Below, piece after piece: positions 19,921 to 29,014 of a DNA stretch of 64,000 nucleotides. Both the position numbers and the translations under genes were made by a program. The stretch is from Bin87 sp034423115 (GTDB lineage: Bacteria; Chloroflexota; Dehalococcoidia; Lucifugimonadales; UBA3495). Each line of letters opens with the position of its first letter. Positions within the stretch are counted from its first letter, which is position 1. The stretch spans positions 21,595 to 85,594 of the forward strand of contig DAOUJD010000085.1 of the NCBI GenBank assembly GCA_034423115.1, read 5' to 3'. The notes beneath the pieces are model-generated. The model was not told the origin of the DNA and made no database searches. It saw nothing but the letters and a program-made list of their open reading frames with translations.

Positions 19921-20787
19921 TCAATTAGAGGTGGGGAAGCCAAGCCTTTGGAAAAATTCTTCGGCAAAAAGGCGGTACAGCAGAGCATCTCCGAGGTAGT
20001 TGAAATCACCCCGCATCATTTTAGGAAATCCTCGGGAATGTGGGAGTTGGCGCTCGAAAATATGCCATTCATTGGTGTGGGCGGCATCACGTATTTCTCT
20101 CAACGACCTCTCCCGTTCTGGCCCCCCGCTGTTCCCACTGTAGTGATAGGCAGAATTATTTATAACCACTCCGATAACGTCAATTTGATGACCTCGGTTA
20201 CTGCCCCGAAAAGCACCGAGAGAATCGCTTAACAACGGGAAACCGATGGTGGCAAAATACTCGGGTTTGACGGGAACTAAGATATAGCGAGACGCGTAAT
20301 ATGCGGCCTGAGTGAAAATAGACTCTGTGGGAGCACAGTCCACGATGACGAGATCTTTGTCTTGGAAGTAGTCTGCGATTAATCTGGCCAAGACGCGTGG
20401 GTCAGGTCCAAGCGAGTTGATCAGGTTGTTCGAGAAGTCGAACCTCGACGGAATAAGATCCAAATTGGCTCCGCCGAACTGTGTTTGCCCTACGATGACG
20501 TCATCAATTGCGAGGGGCGTCGCCGACGGCATATTTGGGGATGGCGGCCTATATCCATCGAAAATTTCGACAATAGACGGCTCCCGATCATTCAAGAACC
20601 TTGAATACCGCGGCCCTCCCATGAAGGCCTGGGACAGATTGGCCTGCGGATCCAAGTCTACCGCAAGGACGTTTAATCCCAACGTCAAAGAGGCGTACCG
20701 ACCCAGAAGGGCTGCGATTGTAGTTTTTCCGACGCCTCCCTTCATGTTGATCACCGCTACGCATATGGGGCCGTGTCTGTCGTCCAT
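19921..20787 (-). CDS. ParA/Soj-family ATPase
   Basis: 288 residues from an ATG at 20787. The frame is open to 21000 but the extra N-terminus looks non-coding. The deviant Walker A motif KGGVGKTT starts at Lys16 and is followed by AVDLDPQANLSQAFMG (switch I/A' region) and DLVIVDCAPTES (Walker B). These are the hallmarks of ParA/MinD ATPases, which move DNA or protein cargo on the nucleoid. It follows the Res gene by 291 bases and precedes an unknown 184-aa gene, all on the minus strand. There is no ParB or parS-like repeat nearby, so it is probably not a classical partition locus. It could be a defence-associated ParA or come from an integrated plasmid. Confidence 0.85.
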   Translation of the reverse strand: MDDRHGPICVAVINMKGGVGKTTIAALLGRYASLTLGLNVLAVDLDPQANLSQAFMGGPRYSRFLNDREPSIVEIFDGYRPPSPNMPSATPLAIDDVIVGQTQFGGANLDLIPSRFDFSNNLINSLGPDPRVLARLIADYFQDKDLVIVDCAPTESIFTQAAYYASRYILVPVKPEYFATIGFPLLSDSLGAFRGSNRGHQIDVIGVVINNSAYHYSGNSGGPERERSLREIRDAAHTNEWHIFERQLPHSRGFPKMMRGDFNYLGDALLYRLFAEEFFQRLGFPTSN

Positions 20788-21078
20788 TTCTCCATCCGTG
20801 ATATGCGGACACTGAAAATCTTTCAGGCCAGACGAATTTGCACCTGGCGGTATGTTACCATACCCGCCGTGACCCTCAGCGAAACGCAGTCTCGGGTTAA
20901 GCCGGCTAATTGTCCCAGCGTTGCCAGTCATGGGAAACGCCCTTGGCCGTTGGATGGTAAAGTCCACCGAACCTGGACCCCTCATATCTGGATCTTCCAC
21001 CGGAAAGTTCGCAGTACAGGCCCATCGCGCCTATCTGCGATGTCGGCCTGGAGCCATCGTTGCCTCCCAACGATGGCA

Positions 21079-23634
21079 TCATGTGGAACCTAGATCAGAC
21101 AGTGCTGAAGGGAACTCCGATTCACTGAACACCAACCGGAAGGTGCCTTTAGCCGGCCCACCGCGCACGGTCATCGTGCCGCAGCCGAGAACACTTTGCA
21201 ACGTGTCCAGCACGCGACGTTTGTAATCGGTGTCCGGGTTGCCACGCAGGTGTTCGCCTTTGGTCTCGAAAACCAGTAGGTGGAGTTGTCCGCCAGATAG
21301 GTCCCTCAGGGCTATGAAATCAGGCCAGATGCGTTCTTGCTTCCAACCTCGCAGGTAATAATCACCTCCTTGCCGCACTGCAACTCGGTGCCACCACTGC
21401 AAAGCCTCTTGTTCGTCAAGATAACGGGCAAAGTTACGCTCCAATACGGAATCAAACTGCTGTGTGTAAACTGGTTCGAACAGGCTCTTCTGTATGGGCA
21501 ACCCGTTGTTCCCTGCCATCAAACCAGCATCCACAGCCACCGGGATTTCGTAGCTCTCTACCATGTGTAAGTTAGGCTGGCCTGCTTCCAAGTCGAAACG
21601 AATCTCGCCCTGCTGTAGCTTGTGGCGAAATACCTGCTCTGCTTGCTGCTGAACTTTGCCCGTCACGTAATCCCTTAGTGCAAAGGCCAAGTACGAACGA
21701 CGGTCGTAGATTTCATCGTCAGTATCACCGGCTGACCGTAATTTGTCCACCAACTCCTGCGCGAGACGGGCACTCTGCCACGGGTTGGGGACGACATCTC
21801 CTAGGCGGCGAGCGAACCAGTCAATATGGACCGTTTTGTCAACGTATAGTTCACGGTCGGGATGGAAAACAGGCAATGCGTCACCGACGTCAACACTGGC
21901 AGACTGCCTGACGGCACGATCCGGCAGACTATCCTGAGGGTCTGGGGCAACGATTTCATTCCAAGCAATTCCAGGCAAGATGTGACGCTGGTAGTCCAAT
22001 TCTCGCCATTCGTCGCCTTCTTTGTGCAATACCAAAGGCAAGAATATGTCTTTCCCGCGAAGTTTCTCTCGCCGCTCTAAGGTGATCCGCCGAAAATCCT
22101 GCGCGCCGCTGGTGACTGCCTCACCCAAGCCGGTCAACCCTTCCTCTTCCAAGCCTCGCTTGACCTGTGCTACTGCATCGGCAACACTGGTGTCCCAGCA
22201 GTAGACGTAGCACTGATCCAGCAGTCCTCGTCCAGTGCGACGGGCATGCGGCTGGCGCATCACGCGTCCCACGAGTTGGGTAATGGCACGTTGAGCGCGG
22301 GTGTTGTCCAGCATCACCAGTACATACGCAAACGGGCAATCCCAACCTTCCATCAGAGCTGCCCTGGTGATTATCCACCGGATTGGCGAAGACTCTGACA
22401 GCAAGTCACTGCGGCCTAACTCGTCCAGCTCGGATGACTTGACGGCAACGGCGTTGTCGGGAACCCCCAATCGCTGCACCAGATATTCCCGCACATCCTC
22501 GGAATGAACGCGCTCGCCGTCTCGTTGATCCCGCCCAGTGCGCTCAACACGTACCACCGCGATGGGGGCAATGTAACGGCCCTCATTCGCCCGCAACGAT
22601 TTTGCTTCTTCATCGAGGCGTTTCAGTTCGTCGTGAGCCTGCGCCAGCGTATAATGCCAATCGGCATTGGTGAAAGCCGTGACCTGCACCGGCAGTTTTA
22701 TCATCTCCTCGTTTTTCAGTTCCAATCCAGTGATGTCAACCAGCAGGTTGCTAATGCCCCGGTTGGGCGTTGCGGACAACTCGACGACCAAGCTAGGATC
22801 AAGATGACTCACTGCGCGTGCGAACTCCTCGTTTGCTTCTTGGTTTCGCGCTCCATATGCTTTGTGCGCTTCGTCGAGCACTACCACTGGATGCAACATC
22901 TTGAACACATTGAACAAGCTGTGCTTGACCGGCCCATCTTCGGTAGTACGCTCCAAGTCCGGGTAATCATTCAATAATTTACCGTCGCCCAGTAAAACAT
23001 CCACATCGGAGCCAGATGAAACATCGTTGTCAGGGAAGAATGTTGGGTAACGCCCGGAATCTCGAAACATTCTCAGGAAATCGCGCCCTCGCTGCCGATT
23101 GGCTGCCGGCAGCATCAGTAGCATCACGCATAGGTAATTTGCGACATCATCCCTAGTGAACAGGTCGTCTTTTTCCAAGATCTTTACTCTACCGGCACTG
23201 GCCATTTCCAGCATCTGCCGATAAGGATGTTCGCGGCTACGCAAGGCAGCCATGGTCTGCTCATAAATGGCACGCGTTGGCGTTATCCACAGCGTCAAGC
23301 CCGTCTGCCGGCCGAGCCGTTGCAGGGCGGCGGCGGCTAACAGTGTTTTACCTCCGCCAGTGGGCACTTTGAAGCACACGTGAGGGATGGGACAACCAGC
23401 ATCGTCAGTTCGGCTGACGTACTCGCCAGCTGTGCTCGCCACTTGGCCGGAGTCCTTCAACTGCTGCCAAGCGATCTTGGGCCAGTTGTACAACTCATCT
23501 GAAACCGGAACCGCCGGACCCATCTGTTGGAGTGCCTGAATGGTGGCTTCCGATTGAATTCGCGCCGTTGCCAACGCGTCTAGCCATGCCGAAAAGGCGT
23601 CCAACGCTGTGGCTTGGTATTCTTTCAATTCCAT
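21079..23634 (-). CDS. Type III-like restriction enzyme Res subunit (DEAD/DEAH helicase plus PD-(D/E)xK nuclease)
   Basis: 851 residues. Walker A PTGGGKT lies at residues 91-97 and the DEAH box (VVLDEAHKAYG) near residue 255. A SAT-like motif (ELSATPNRG) and motif VI (QLVGRVMRQPHARR) complete a superfamily 2 helicase core. The C-terminus carries WPDFIALRD and LLVFETKGEHL, the D...E-x-K pattern of a PD-(D/E)xK nuclease. The start is 9 nt after the Mod stop. In type III systems Res cleaves DNA in complex with Mod after ATP-dependent translocation. Its length (851) is a little below that of well-studied Res proteins (~970). Confidence 0.88.
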   Translation of the reverse strand: MELKEYQATALDAFSAWLDALATARIQSEATIQALQQMGPAVPVSDELYNWPKIAWQQLKDSGQVASTAGEYVSRTDDAGCPIPHVCFKVPTGGGKTLLAAAALQRLGRQTGLTLWITPTRAIYEQTMAALRSREHPYRQMLEMASAGRVKILEKDDLFTRDDVANYLCVMLLMLPAANRQRGRDFLRMFRDSGRYPTFFPDNDVSSGSDVDVLLGDGKLLNDYPDLERTTEDGPVKHSLFNVFKMLHPVVVLDEAHKAYGARNQEANEEFARAVSHLDPSLVVELSATPNRGISNLLVDITGLELKNEEMIKLPVQVTAFTNADWHYTLAQAHDELKRLDEEAKSLRANEGRYIAPIAVVRVERTGRDQRDGERVHSEDVREYLVQRLGVPDNAVAVKSSELDELGRSDLLSESSPIRWIITRAALMEGWDCPFAYVLVMLDNTRAQRAITQLVGRVMRQPHARRTGRGLLDQCYVYCWDTSVADAVAQVKRGLEEEGLTGLGEAVTSGAQDFRRITLERREKLRGKDIFLPLVLHKEGDEWRELDYQRHILPGIAWNEIVAPDPQDSLPDRAVRQSASVDVGDALPVFHPDRELYVDKTVHIDWFARRLGDVVPNPWQSARLAQELVDKLRSAGDTDDEIYDRRSYLAFALRDYVTGKVQQQAEQVFRHKLQQGEIRFDLEAGQPNLHMVESYEIPVAVDAGLMAGNNGLPIQKSLFEPVYTQQFDSVLERNFARYLDEQEALQWWHRVAVRQGGDYYLRGWKQERIWPDFIALRDLSGGQLHLLVFETKGEHLRGNPDTDYKRRVLDTLQSVLGCGTMTVRGGPAKGTFRLVFSESEFPSALSDLGST

Positions 23635-23643
23635 AGCCAGCCT

Positions 23644-25263
23644 CTACTGCACAGCCTTGTTAATTTCGTAGGGCAGTTGGCAGAAGATGATTCCCATTTC
23701 CGACAGCTCCCGCTGACCGATGTACTTGCCAGGGCCATAGACGATAGCCTTCTTACCGGCCTCCCGCGCTGCAAGGCCGATGCGTACCGCCCGGTCGTGA
23801 TACAGCATTCCTTCATTGCTTTGCAGGTATTCAGCATTGGGCTGGTACAGCAGGTGGTAGTTCGAGGTGTCGTTGCTGTAGAACAGGCCATCGTCCCCGA
23901 AAGATTGCAACTCGGTGGTTCCAGCGGACAGCCCCGAAGTGATATGCAGCAGGTATGCAGCCAACTCGGAATACTCAGGCATCGCTCCGCCGGTAAGCAT
24001 CGTCTCTATGTCGATTGGGTCGCCTAGAGTACAGTAGGTGAACGAACCGCCCAAGCCTTCTAGCAACGTCTCGTCCTTCCCACCGGTCACACCATCTATG
24101 GCGCGGCGGACACGCTCGGCAGTGGTAGTGTCAGCGTAGTCCTCGCATTCCACGAGGATGAATTTGCGATTACCACCATCTTCTTTGTTCATGGCAAGGA
24201 CGGCGTGAGCAGTAGTACCGCTGCCGGCGAAAGAATCGAGGACAATATCGTTCTCATCTGTAGCTATCCTGACGATCTTCGAAAGCAAATCAGTGGGCTT
24301 CGGGGTAGGAAACGTTTGACCACGTCCGAACATTCGCTGTAGTTCCCTAGTCGCATCGGTGGCAGTTCCCACGTCGCTCCAAATCGTGAATATATTGGTG
24401 CCCCGTTCACGCGCCTCACTGAGAAATCGTTTGTACTGTGGCCTGGCGTCTCCGGACCTGCCAAACACGATCCGGTTGTCATTCAACGCAGCTTCGAACC
24501 TTTCCTTTGAGAATCGCCAGCACCTGCCAGACGGAGGCCAATGTCCGGTTCCTGTGGCTGGATTGACGATTTCGTAGGTTAGATTTTCCCTAACGTTAGG
24601 TGCGTCCATTGGGTCCGCCACCCAAGGGCCGCGCGGGTCATCGTCAGGGTTTGAAAACCTGCTTTCATCAACGTCTCCGGCGTTGAACGAAAACGACGAC
24701 CGGTCACGGGCGTAACAAAGCACGTAATTATGCGAAAGGGAAACGTCAATGTCATTCTGACTGGATCTTCTATGATGCCAGATGATGCTGGCGGTGAAGT
24801 TGGCTTCGCCAAAGATCTCGTCCATCAGCATCCGTAAGTGATGCTGTTCATTGTCGTCAATGGTGACGAAAATGACGCCGTCTTCTGTCAGCAATTCCTT
24901 AAGGAGATGAAGGCGAGGCCACATCATGCACAGCCACTTGTCGTGCCGCTCCAAGTCCTCTCCGTCTACTGGGCCCTCATGCTTGAACCACTCTTTCAGA
25001 AGTGGACTGTTGGTTCTGTCGTTGTAGACCCAACCTTCGTTTCCTGTGTTGTAAGGGGGGTCAATGAAGATGCACTTGACCTTGCCAGCGTAGCGAGGCA
25101 GCAACGCCTTCAGAGCGCGGAGGTTGTCGCCTTGTATAACCAAGTTATCGTCAGTCTCAACTGGGTTAAGCGACCGCTCCGCGTCGGGAACTAGCGGACA
25201 GTAGGGTACCGTAAGGTGGTGCGCGTAGATGTGCTGTTTGCCCTTGAAGTCCAGCGTCGGCAC
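23644..25263 (-). CDS. Type III-like DNA methyltransferase Mod subunit
   Basis: 539 residues from a GTG at 25263 with GGAGG 6 nt upstream. Catalytic motif IV DPPY lies at residues 68-71 (FIDPPYNTG) and the SAM-binding motif DSFAGSGTTAHA follows near residue 345. This order marks the beta class of N6-adenine/N4-cytosine methyltransferases, to which type III Mod proteins belong. The stretch between, including FTASIIWHHRRSSQNDIDVS, probably contains the target-recognition region. Mod provides sequence recognition and self-protection for the Res subunit encoded immediately downstream. It is preceded by a PIN toxin gene 10 nt upstream, an unusual operon neighbour. Confidence 0.9.
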   Translation of the reverse strand: MPTLDFKGKQHIYAHHLTVPYCPLVPDAERSLNPVETDDNLVIQGDNLRALKALLPRYAGKVKCIFIDPPYNTGNEGWVYNDRTNSPLLKEWFKHEGPVDGEDLERHDKWLCMMWPRLHLLKELLTEDGVIFVTIDDNEQHHLRMLMDEIFGEANFTASIIWHHRRSSQNDIDVSLSHNYVLCYARDRSSFSFNAGDVDESRFSNPDDDPRGPWVADPMDAPNVRENLTYEIVNPATGTGHWPPSGRCWRFSKERFEAALNDNRIVFGRSGDARPQYKRFLSEARERGTNIFTIWSDVGTATDATRELQRMFGRGQTFPTPKPTDLLSKIVRIATDENDIVLDSFAGSGTTAHAVLAMNKEDGGNRKFILVECEDYADTTTAERVRRAIDGVTGGKDETLLEGLGGSFTYCTLGDPIDIETMLTGGAMPEYSELAAYLLHITSGLSAGTTELQSFGDDGLFYSNDTSNYHLLYQPNAEYLQSNEGMLYHDRAVRIGLAAREAGKKAIVYGPGKYIGQRELSEMGIIFCQLPYEINKAVQ

Positions 25264-25273
25264 AATTTCCCTC

Positions 25274-25693
25274 CTATGGAATCCACAAGCCCAAGTTGCG
25301 TGCTACGGTTTCCTGGTCCTCGTCCAAGGTGATGAATGCCGTACGGGCATTCCTGCGGGTAAGGGACAGCCGTTTTGCGAGATAGACCGCGTTCGCCAAA
25401 TGCCACATACGCGCAGAAGATAAGCTCGCGAACGACTGCACTCGCGCCATTTCCTCTCCTAATGCACGCTCCGGGGCAATCCACTCAATGCCCAATAACC
25501 AACTGGGATCAAAGTTCTGTCCTTCGCGTTCAAATGCAGAGCGCAACTCCGCCTCGAGGAGGTTTGAGGAAATCAATCTCGGGAACATATCAAGACGATC
25601 TTGGGTCGCACCACCTACTGGTTCCTCTCCAAAGACAATGGGAATCAGTGCAGTTGGGTCGAGGTATGCCACTAGCAGGTGTTGCGGCGTCAT
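25274..25693 (-). CDS. PIN-domain toxin-like ribonuclease (VapC-like)
   Basis: 139 residues. PIN features visible in order: Asp12 in VAYLDPTALI, Glu47 in SSNLLEAELRSAF, a central ARMWHLANAVYLA helix where the third acidic residue is usually found (here AR.W.LANA, without the usual Asp), and the C-terminal TLDEDQETVARNLGL with Asp124/Asp126. The family cleaves RNA, often tRNA. The start is 5 nt after the upstream antitoxin-like gene and the stop is 10 nt before mod, so the toxin-antitoxin pair appears built into the restriction operon. The weak third acidic position lowers certainty that it is active. Confidence 0.7.
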   Translation of the reverse strand: MTPQHLLVAYLDPTALIPIVFGEEPVGGATQDRLDMFPRLISSNLLEAELRSAFEREGQNFDPSWLLGIEWIAPERALGEEMARVQSFASLSSARMWHLANAVYLAKRLSLTRRNARTAFITLDEDQETVARNLGLWIP

Positions 25694-25698
25694 GATTG

Positions 25699-25944
25699 CT
25701 AGTCTCTGTCAGCCATGAACCGCTCCAGTGCGCCGGGTCGGTGTGCGACCGGCTCCATACGCCGTCGAGGCTCAGGCACTCCAGATAAAATTCCCTCTGA
25801 GCGGAGTTCCTCTAGCTGCTCTTCGAGAAGACGCATTTCGTCAGGATCCGCCTCTGCGAACTCGACCTTATCGTCGCTGGACTCCGCCAATTTCTCCACG
25901 TTGTTGCGAACTAACCGACGCGCAGGGTGGTTCTTATCGCTCAT
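25699..25944 (-). CDS. Antitoxin-like small protein preceding the PIN gene
   Basis: 81 residues from an ATG at 25944, preceded by GGAGG. It is strongly charged: an acidic centre (SSDDKVEFAEADPDEMRLLEEQLEEL) and a C-terminal PGALERFMADRD tail of the kind seen in antitoxins of PIN toxins, where the tail plugs the active site. There is no DNA-binding fold that I can name. Position and spacing, rather than family recognition, support the antitoxin call. It is the first gene of the Mod-Res block, so the promoter should lie between 25945 and about 26050. Confidence 0.6.
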   Translation of the reverse strand: MSDKNHPARRLVRNNVEKLAESSDDKVEFAEADPDEMRLLEEQLEELRSEGILSGVPEPRRRMEPVAHRPGALERFMADRD

Positions 25945-26335
25945 AATTTCCCACCTCCATTTCGACATTGGCCGTTTGATCGCCAAATCTCGATAGGTCA
26001 GCAAATTTTACAGGATACGGAACCCGACATACAAACGGAGCGATGTCTTAGAACCGAGACAACGGTGAACGGACCAGCGCCTGTCGTCACGGGCTTACAG
26101 GTTTCACTCGACCGCGCCTCCTGGCGTCGTTTTCACGTCCGATGAATATTTCCACCCCAAGGCCGTGAAAACGTCCCCCGGTGCCGTATCCGTTTGAAAC
26201 TGGTCACGCTGGCACCAGATGGCAAAGCGACATCGGCTGCCCGCCGGATTTGACGGCTGCCGGAATTGTAGGGCCAATGGACGCCCAATAAACTGATCCA
26301 GCCAACACCGAGACCACCTCCTCAACCAGCATACC
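25945..26335. other. Intergenic region upstream of the toxin-antitoxin/restriction operon
   Basis: About 390 bases between divergent genes. It holds the dispersed repeat at 26126-26192. No certain promoter was identified. Confidence 0.35.
26126..26192 (-). repeat. Dispersed short repeat, copy 1 (partner at 34728-34806)
   Basis: Shares with 34728-34806 a CGCC(N4)GGCG mini-hairpin, CGTTTTCACGTC, TTCCACCCCAA and CCGG-GCC in the same order. Copies are 8.6 kb apart, in the same orientation, both outside genes. Similarity was judged by eye. Confidence 0.5.
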
Positions 26336-26932
26336 TTGACCAGCCAACGCGAACGCCCCTACATCCTCGTCTGCGCGATGGCTATGCTGGTGTTGACCCT
26401 GGCGTGCGGCGCAGGAGGACCTGGCGACGCAACTCTCGGCAGGCAAGACGCCATCCCGACACCGGACCGGTCGCAGGTTCAGGTCATCGACGATGAGACG
26501 CCCGCCGGCCTGACCGACGCCGACGCCATCAGCGCCTACCAGCAAGGCTACGCCCATATGCGCGCCGCAGCTTGGTTCTCAGCCATCGCCGCCTACGACG
26601 AGGCAATACGCATCCAACCAGCCGTCTCCGGCCTTTACGAGGCCCGTGGCACAGCGTATATGTACGCCAGCAGGCACGACCAAGCACTGGCAGACTACAC
26701 CCACGCCATCGAACTGAACCCCAATGACGCCGGCCACTGGCGCCGACGGGCGACTACAATGGTGGCAGGGACCACAACGTCTCGACCGCTAGAGAACCAC
26801 TCAAACCAAAAACTGATGGGACCGACGCTTGGTCGTGGTCCATCAGTCGCGCCCACACGTTTCCGCGGTCGTGCTCGAATCGCGACAAGCGCTAATCCAA
26901 TAGCTCCTTCAGAAGCGGGAACCGCTCATTAG
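26336..26932 (+). pseudogene. TPR lipoprotein, apparently truncated
   Basis: Starts at a TTG at 26336 (or an ATG at 26378). A lipoprotein signal (CAMAMLVLTLAC) is followed by a linker and two tetratricopeptide-like helices pairs: AWFSAIAAYDEAIRIQPAVSGLYEARG and HDQALADYTHAIELNPNDAGHWRRR, about residues 75-140. After residue 140 the translation (TTSRPLENHSNQKLMG) loses all TPR character and overlaps the 3' end of the convergent HNH gene. The original repeat array has probably been cut off. Such lipoproteins usually scaffold proteins at the membrane. Confidence 0.55.
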
Positions 26933-27623
26933 CGTAGGCGAGAATGAACCCAGAGAAAGGCTGACCTGGCCGTGTTAGCTCCTGGAGCATCGCCACCGTC
27001 CGCCCTATGTCATCCGTCGGATTGCCCAACCTCGTGATGAGAAAATCCAATCGCTCCCGACGCAGATAGGGTAACCGGTTACCCACTGCCTCATAGTCGG
27101 AGTTCAAATCCAAGTCCGCAATCGTTCTAACAGCCGTGGACCACTCTCCGTCGGACAACCCATCCGCGGCAGTCATTTGGCCACTGTCCAGGTGATACTC
27201 GAAAAACTCGCCGGCCGACCGTTGATCAGAGACCAGGCTGGGATTCACATACGACGCCGCACTGCTGTACCTGCTCAGAGCCGACAGCCGCAGATTCGTT
27301 GCGTCCGATGCCTCTGGCCATAGATTGCCTTTCGTGTCATTACATCGCCGGCAGGCGTACACCAGGTTGAGCCACGCCAGCCACTCATCGGGAAATCTAG
27401 CCCGTGGTCGAAAGTGGTCAACAGTTCCCAGACTTCCCTCCGTTTCCAGACACACGTCTTCCGCGCACGAAACCTGGCAGTATGCGCAGCACCCTCCAAA
27501 GTCCGACAGCAACTCCCCACGGACGAGCCGCCGTTCCGCAGCATCCAAGTCATTCCACTGTGAGCGCGACGCCCGCAGTTCCGCCAGATAATCCGGCTCC
27601 GGCGACCTTTTCACACCGCGCAT
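26892..27623 (-). CDS. HNH endonuclease, Septu PtuB-like
   Basis: 243 residues. The HNH/zinc region reads CCAYCQ, then TVDHFRPRARFP, WLNLVYACRRCNDTKGN. It has paired Cys-x2-Cys zinc ligands, a catalytic His in the DHF motif and Asn/His-type third element positions, as in PtuB-like HNH nucleases. The ATG follows the ATPase stop by only 2 nt (TGACAATG), so the two are translationally coupled. In Septu systems PtuB is the effector nuclease activated with the PtuA ATPase on phage infection. The assignment is by architecture; a retron-associated version is excluded because no reverse transcriptase is nearby. Confidence 0.75.
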   Translation of the reverse strand: MRGVKRSPEPDYLAELRASRSQWNDLDAAERRLVRGELLSDFGGCCAYCQVSCAEDVCLETEGSLGTVDHFRPRARFPDEWLAWLNLVYACRRCNDTKGNLWPEASDATNLRLSALSRYSSAASYVNPSLVSDQRSAGEFFEYHLDSGQMTAADGLSDGEWSTAVRTIADLDLNSDYEAVGNRLPYLRRERLDFLITRLGNPTDDIGRTVAMLQELTRPGQPFSGFILAYANERFPLLKELLD

Positions 27624-27625
27624 TG

Positions 27626-29014
27626 TCAGCCGCTGTCCTGCCCTAAGTCCCGCGACTGCCGGTATTTCTCCAACGCTTCGCTAAACTGTTGCTCAAACAC
27701 CTCTCGTCGCGCCGCCATCGGCCCACCAGCAAGCAAATCACGATCCACCAAACGCCTCAGCTCCTGAATCCGCTCTTGTCGGTCCGACTCTTCCCGTTCG
27801 TCCACTAGCGGTCCTTCATCACGCAATTGGCGCAACTCCGCAGCATGCCGCGCTGTCTCAGCATCCGTTGGATCCTCCACACCCATGAAGCCCCGTAGGA
27901 TTTCGTCCATGGTCCAGCCCATAATATCCACGTCATTGGGAGCCTCGGCGTGAATTATCCCCTCCTCATTCCGGTGAAGCCTATGCACCTGGCCCTTCTT
28001 CAATCCGGCCACCACGAATGGGGAGTGCGTCGTAGCAAAAATCTGCAACCCAGGGAAATACTCCAACAAAGCCGGAATCACCCGCCGCTGCCATGTGGGG
28101 TGCAAGTGGTTCTCTATCTCATCCATCAACAAAATAGCTGGTAGCTTCTCCCAGCCATCAGCGAAATCGTAATGATGGAGTATCTTGAACGCCAGCCATT
28201 GGATCCACAGTAAGGTTCCTTCGGTTCCAGAGCTTAGGTGCCCTATGTAAATTGACGCCGAATCTAGATCATCTTGATGTCGGTCCCACGACGGCTTTTC
28301 CCATACGGGGTAGTTGCTGAAGTTGCGGACATCGCTGGTTTTTATTGCTGCACCGCGCAGGACCCGCGGTTGCTCTAAATCGCTGACCGGGTCGTCGTGA
28401 TAATCCGCCGTATTGAATTCCGGTATATAGTTACGAGTAGTGGTGTCGTCGATCACTTCACCACAAATATGCTTGCTGCAGCCTACGGCTATCTTAATTG
28501 CCTTACTGATTCCAGCTAGTTTCCGAATGCCAGAAATGTCGGACTGGTTAGCCTGTGCATCTCTCATCAATGCGTCCAGTGCCTTGAACGTGCGCAAACC
28601 ATTGAAGGACTCCGACAAAATCTCGGCCGCGATTTGACGCCTCTCATCATCCGCATACAGCGTCGATATGCCAGGCAGCCCGCTCCTAATCGCATCTAAG
28701 TGTATAACCACCGGGTCGCCCTTGGTCCGGTCGCTAAACCAATCCCAGTCTGCGGCAACAATGTTGACATCAAACTCTTCGACATCGTGAAATTCGAACT
28801 CAGTCAGCGGTTCCATCTGGAAACCGTTCCATGGTCTCTTGGCTGCGCTCTCTTCGTCCAGAACTTTGAAATACCGTGCCAGAGCCATCAACAGCGTACT
28901 TTTTCCTGACGCGTTTGGACCGACGAACACGTTCACGTGCTTGTCAAAATTGAACTGGACGCGCTGGGTGAACGGCGGTACGTCGCCGAACCACATTCCG
29001 ATGAGGTGCATCAT
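27626..29014 (-). CDS. AAA/ABC-type ATPase, Septu PtuA-like
   Basis: 462 residues from an ATG at 29014 with GGAGG 5 nt upstream. Walker A is GPNASGKST near residue 33. A long insertion follows, then Walker B with LLMDEIENHLHP and an H-loop in IFATTHSPFVVAG. This is the AAA_15/21 (RecF/OLD-like) ATPase type found in PtuA. The C-terminal ~90 residues are charged and helical (ELRRLVDRDLLAGG). Together with the coupled HNH gene it makes a two-gene Septu-like defence module. The absence of a TOPRIM domain argues against an OLD nuclease. Confidence 0.78.
   Translation of the reverse strand: MMHLIGMWFGDVPPFTQRVQFNFDKHVNVFVGPNASGKSTLLMALARYFKVLDEESAAKRPWNGFQMEPLTEFEFHDVEEFDVNIVAADWDWFSDRTKGDPVVIHLDAIRSGLPGISTLYADDERRQIAAEILSESFNGLRTFKALDALMRDAQANQSDISGIRKLAGISKAIKIAVGCSKHICGEVIDDTTTRNYIPEFNTADYHDDPVSDLEQPRVLRGAAIKTSDVRNFSNYPVWEKPSWDRHQDDLDSASIYIGHLSSGTEGTLLWIQWLAFKILHHYDFADGWEKLPAILLMDEIENHLHPTWQRRVIPALLEYFPGLQIFATTHSPFVVAGLKKGQVHRLHRNEEGIIHAEAPNDVDIMGWTMDEILRGFMGVEDPTDAETARHAAELRQLRDEGPLVDEREESDRQERIQELRRLVDRDLLAGGPMAARREVFEQQFSEALEKYRQSRDLGQDSG

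Noticed and set aside
19921..20787. Plasmid partition locus
   Set aside because: ParA is present but no ParB, parS-like repeat or replication gene is adjacent.
26892..29014. OLD-family nuclease or retron effector
   Set aside because: The ATPase lacks a TOPRIM domain, and there is no reverse transcriptase or msr-msd-like region nearby.
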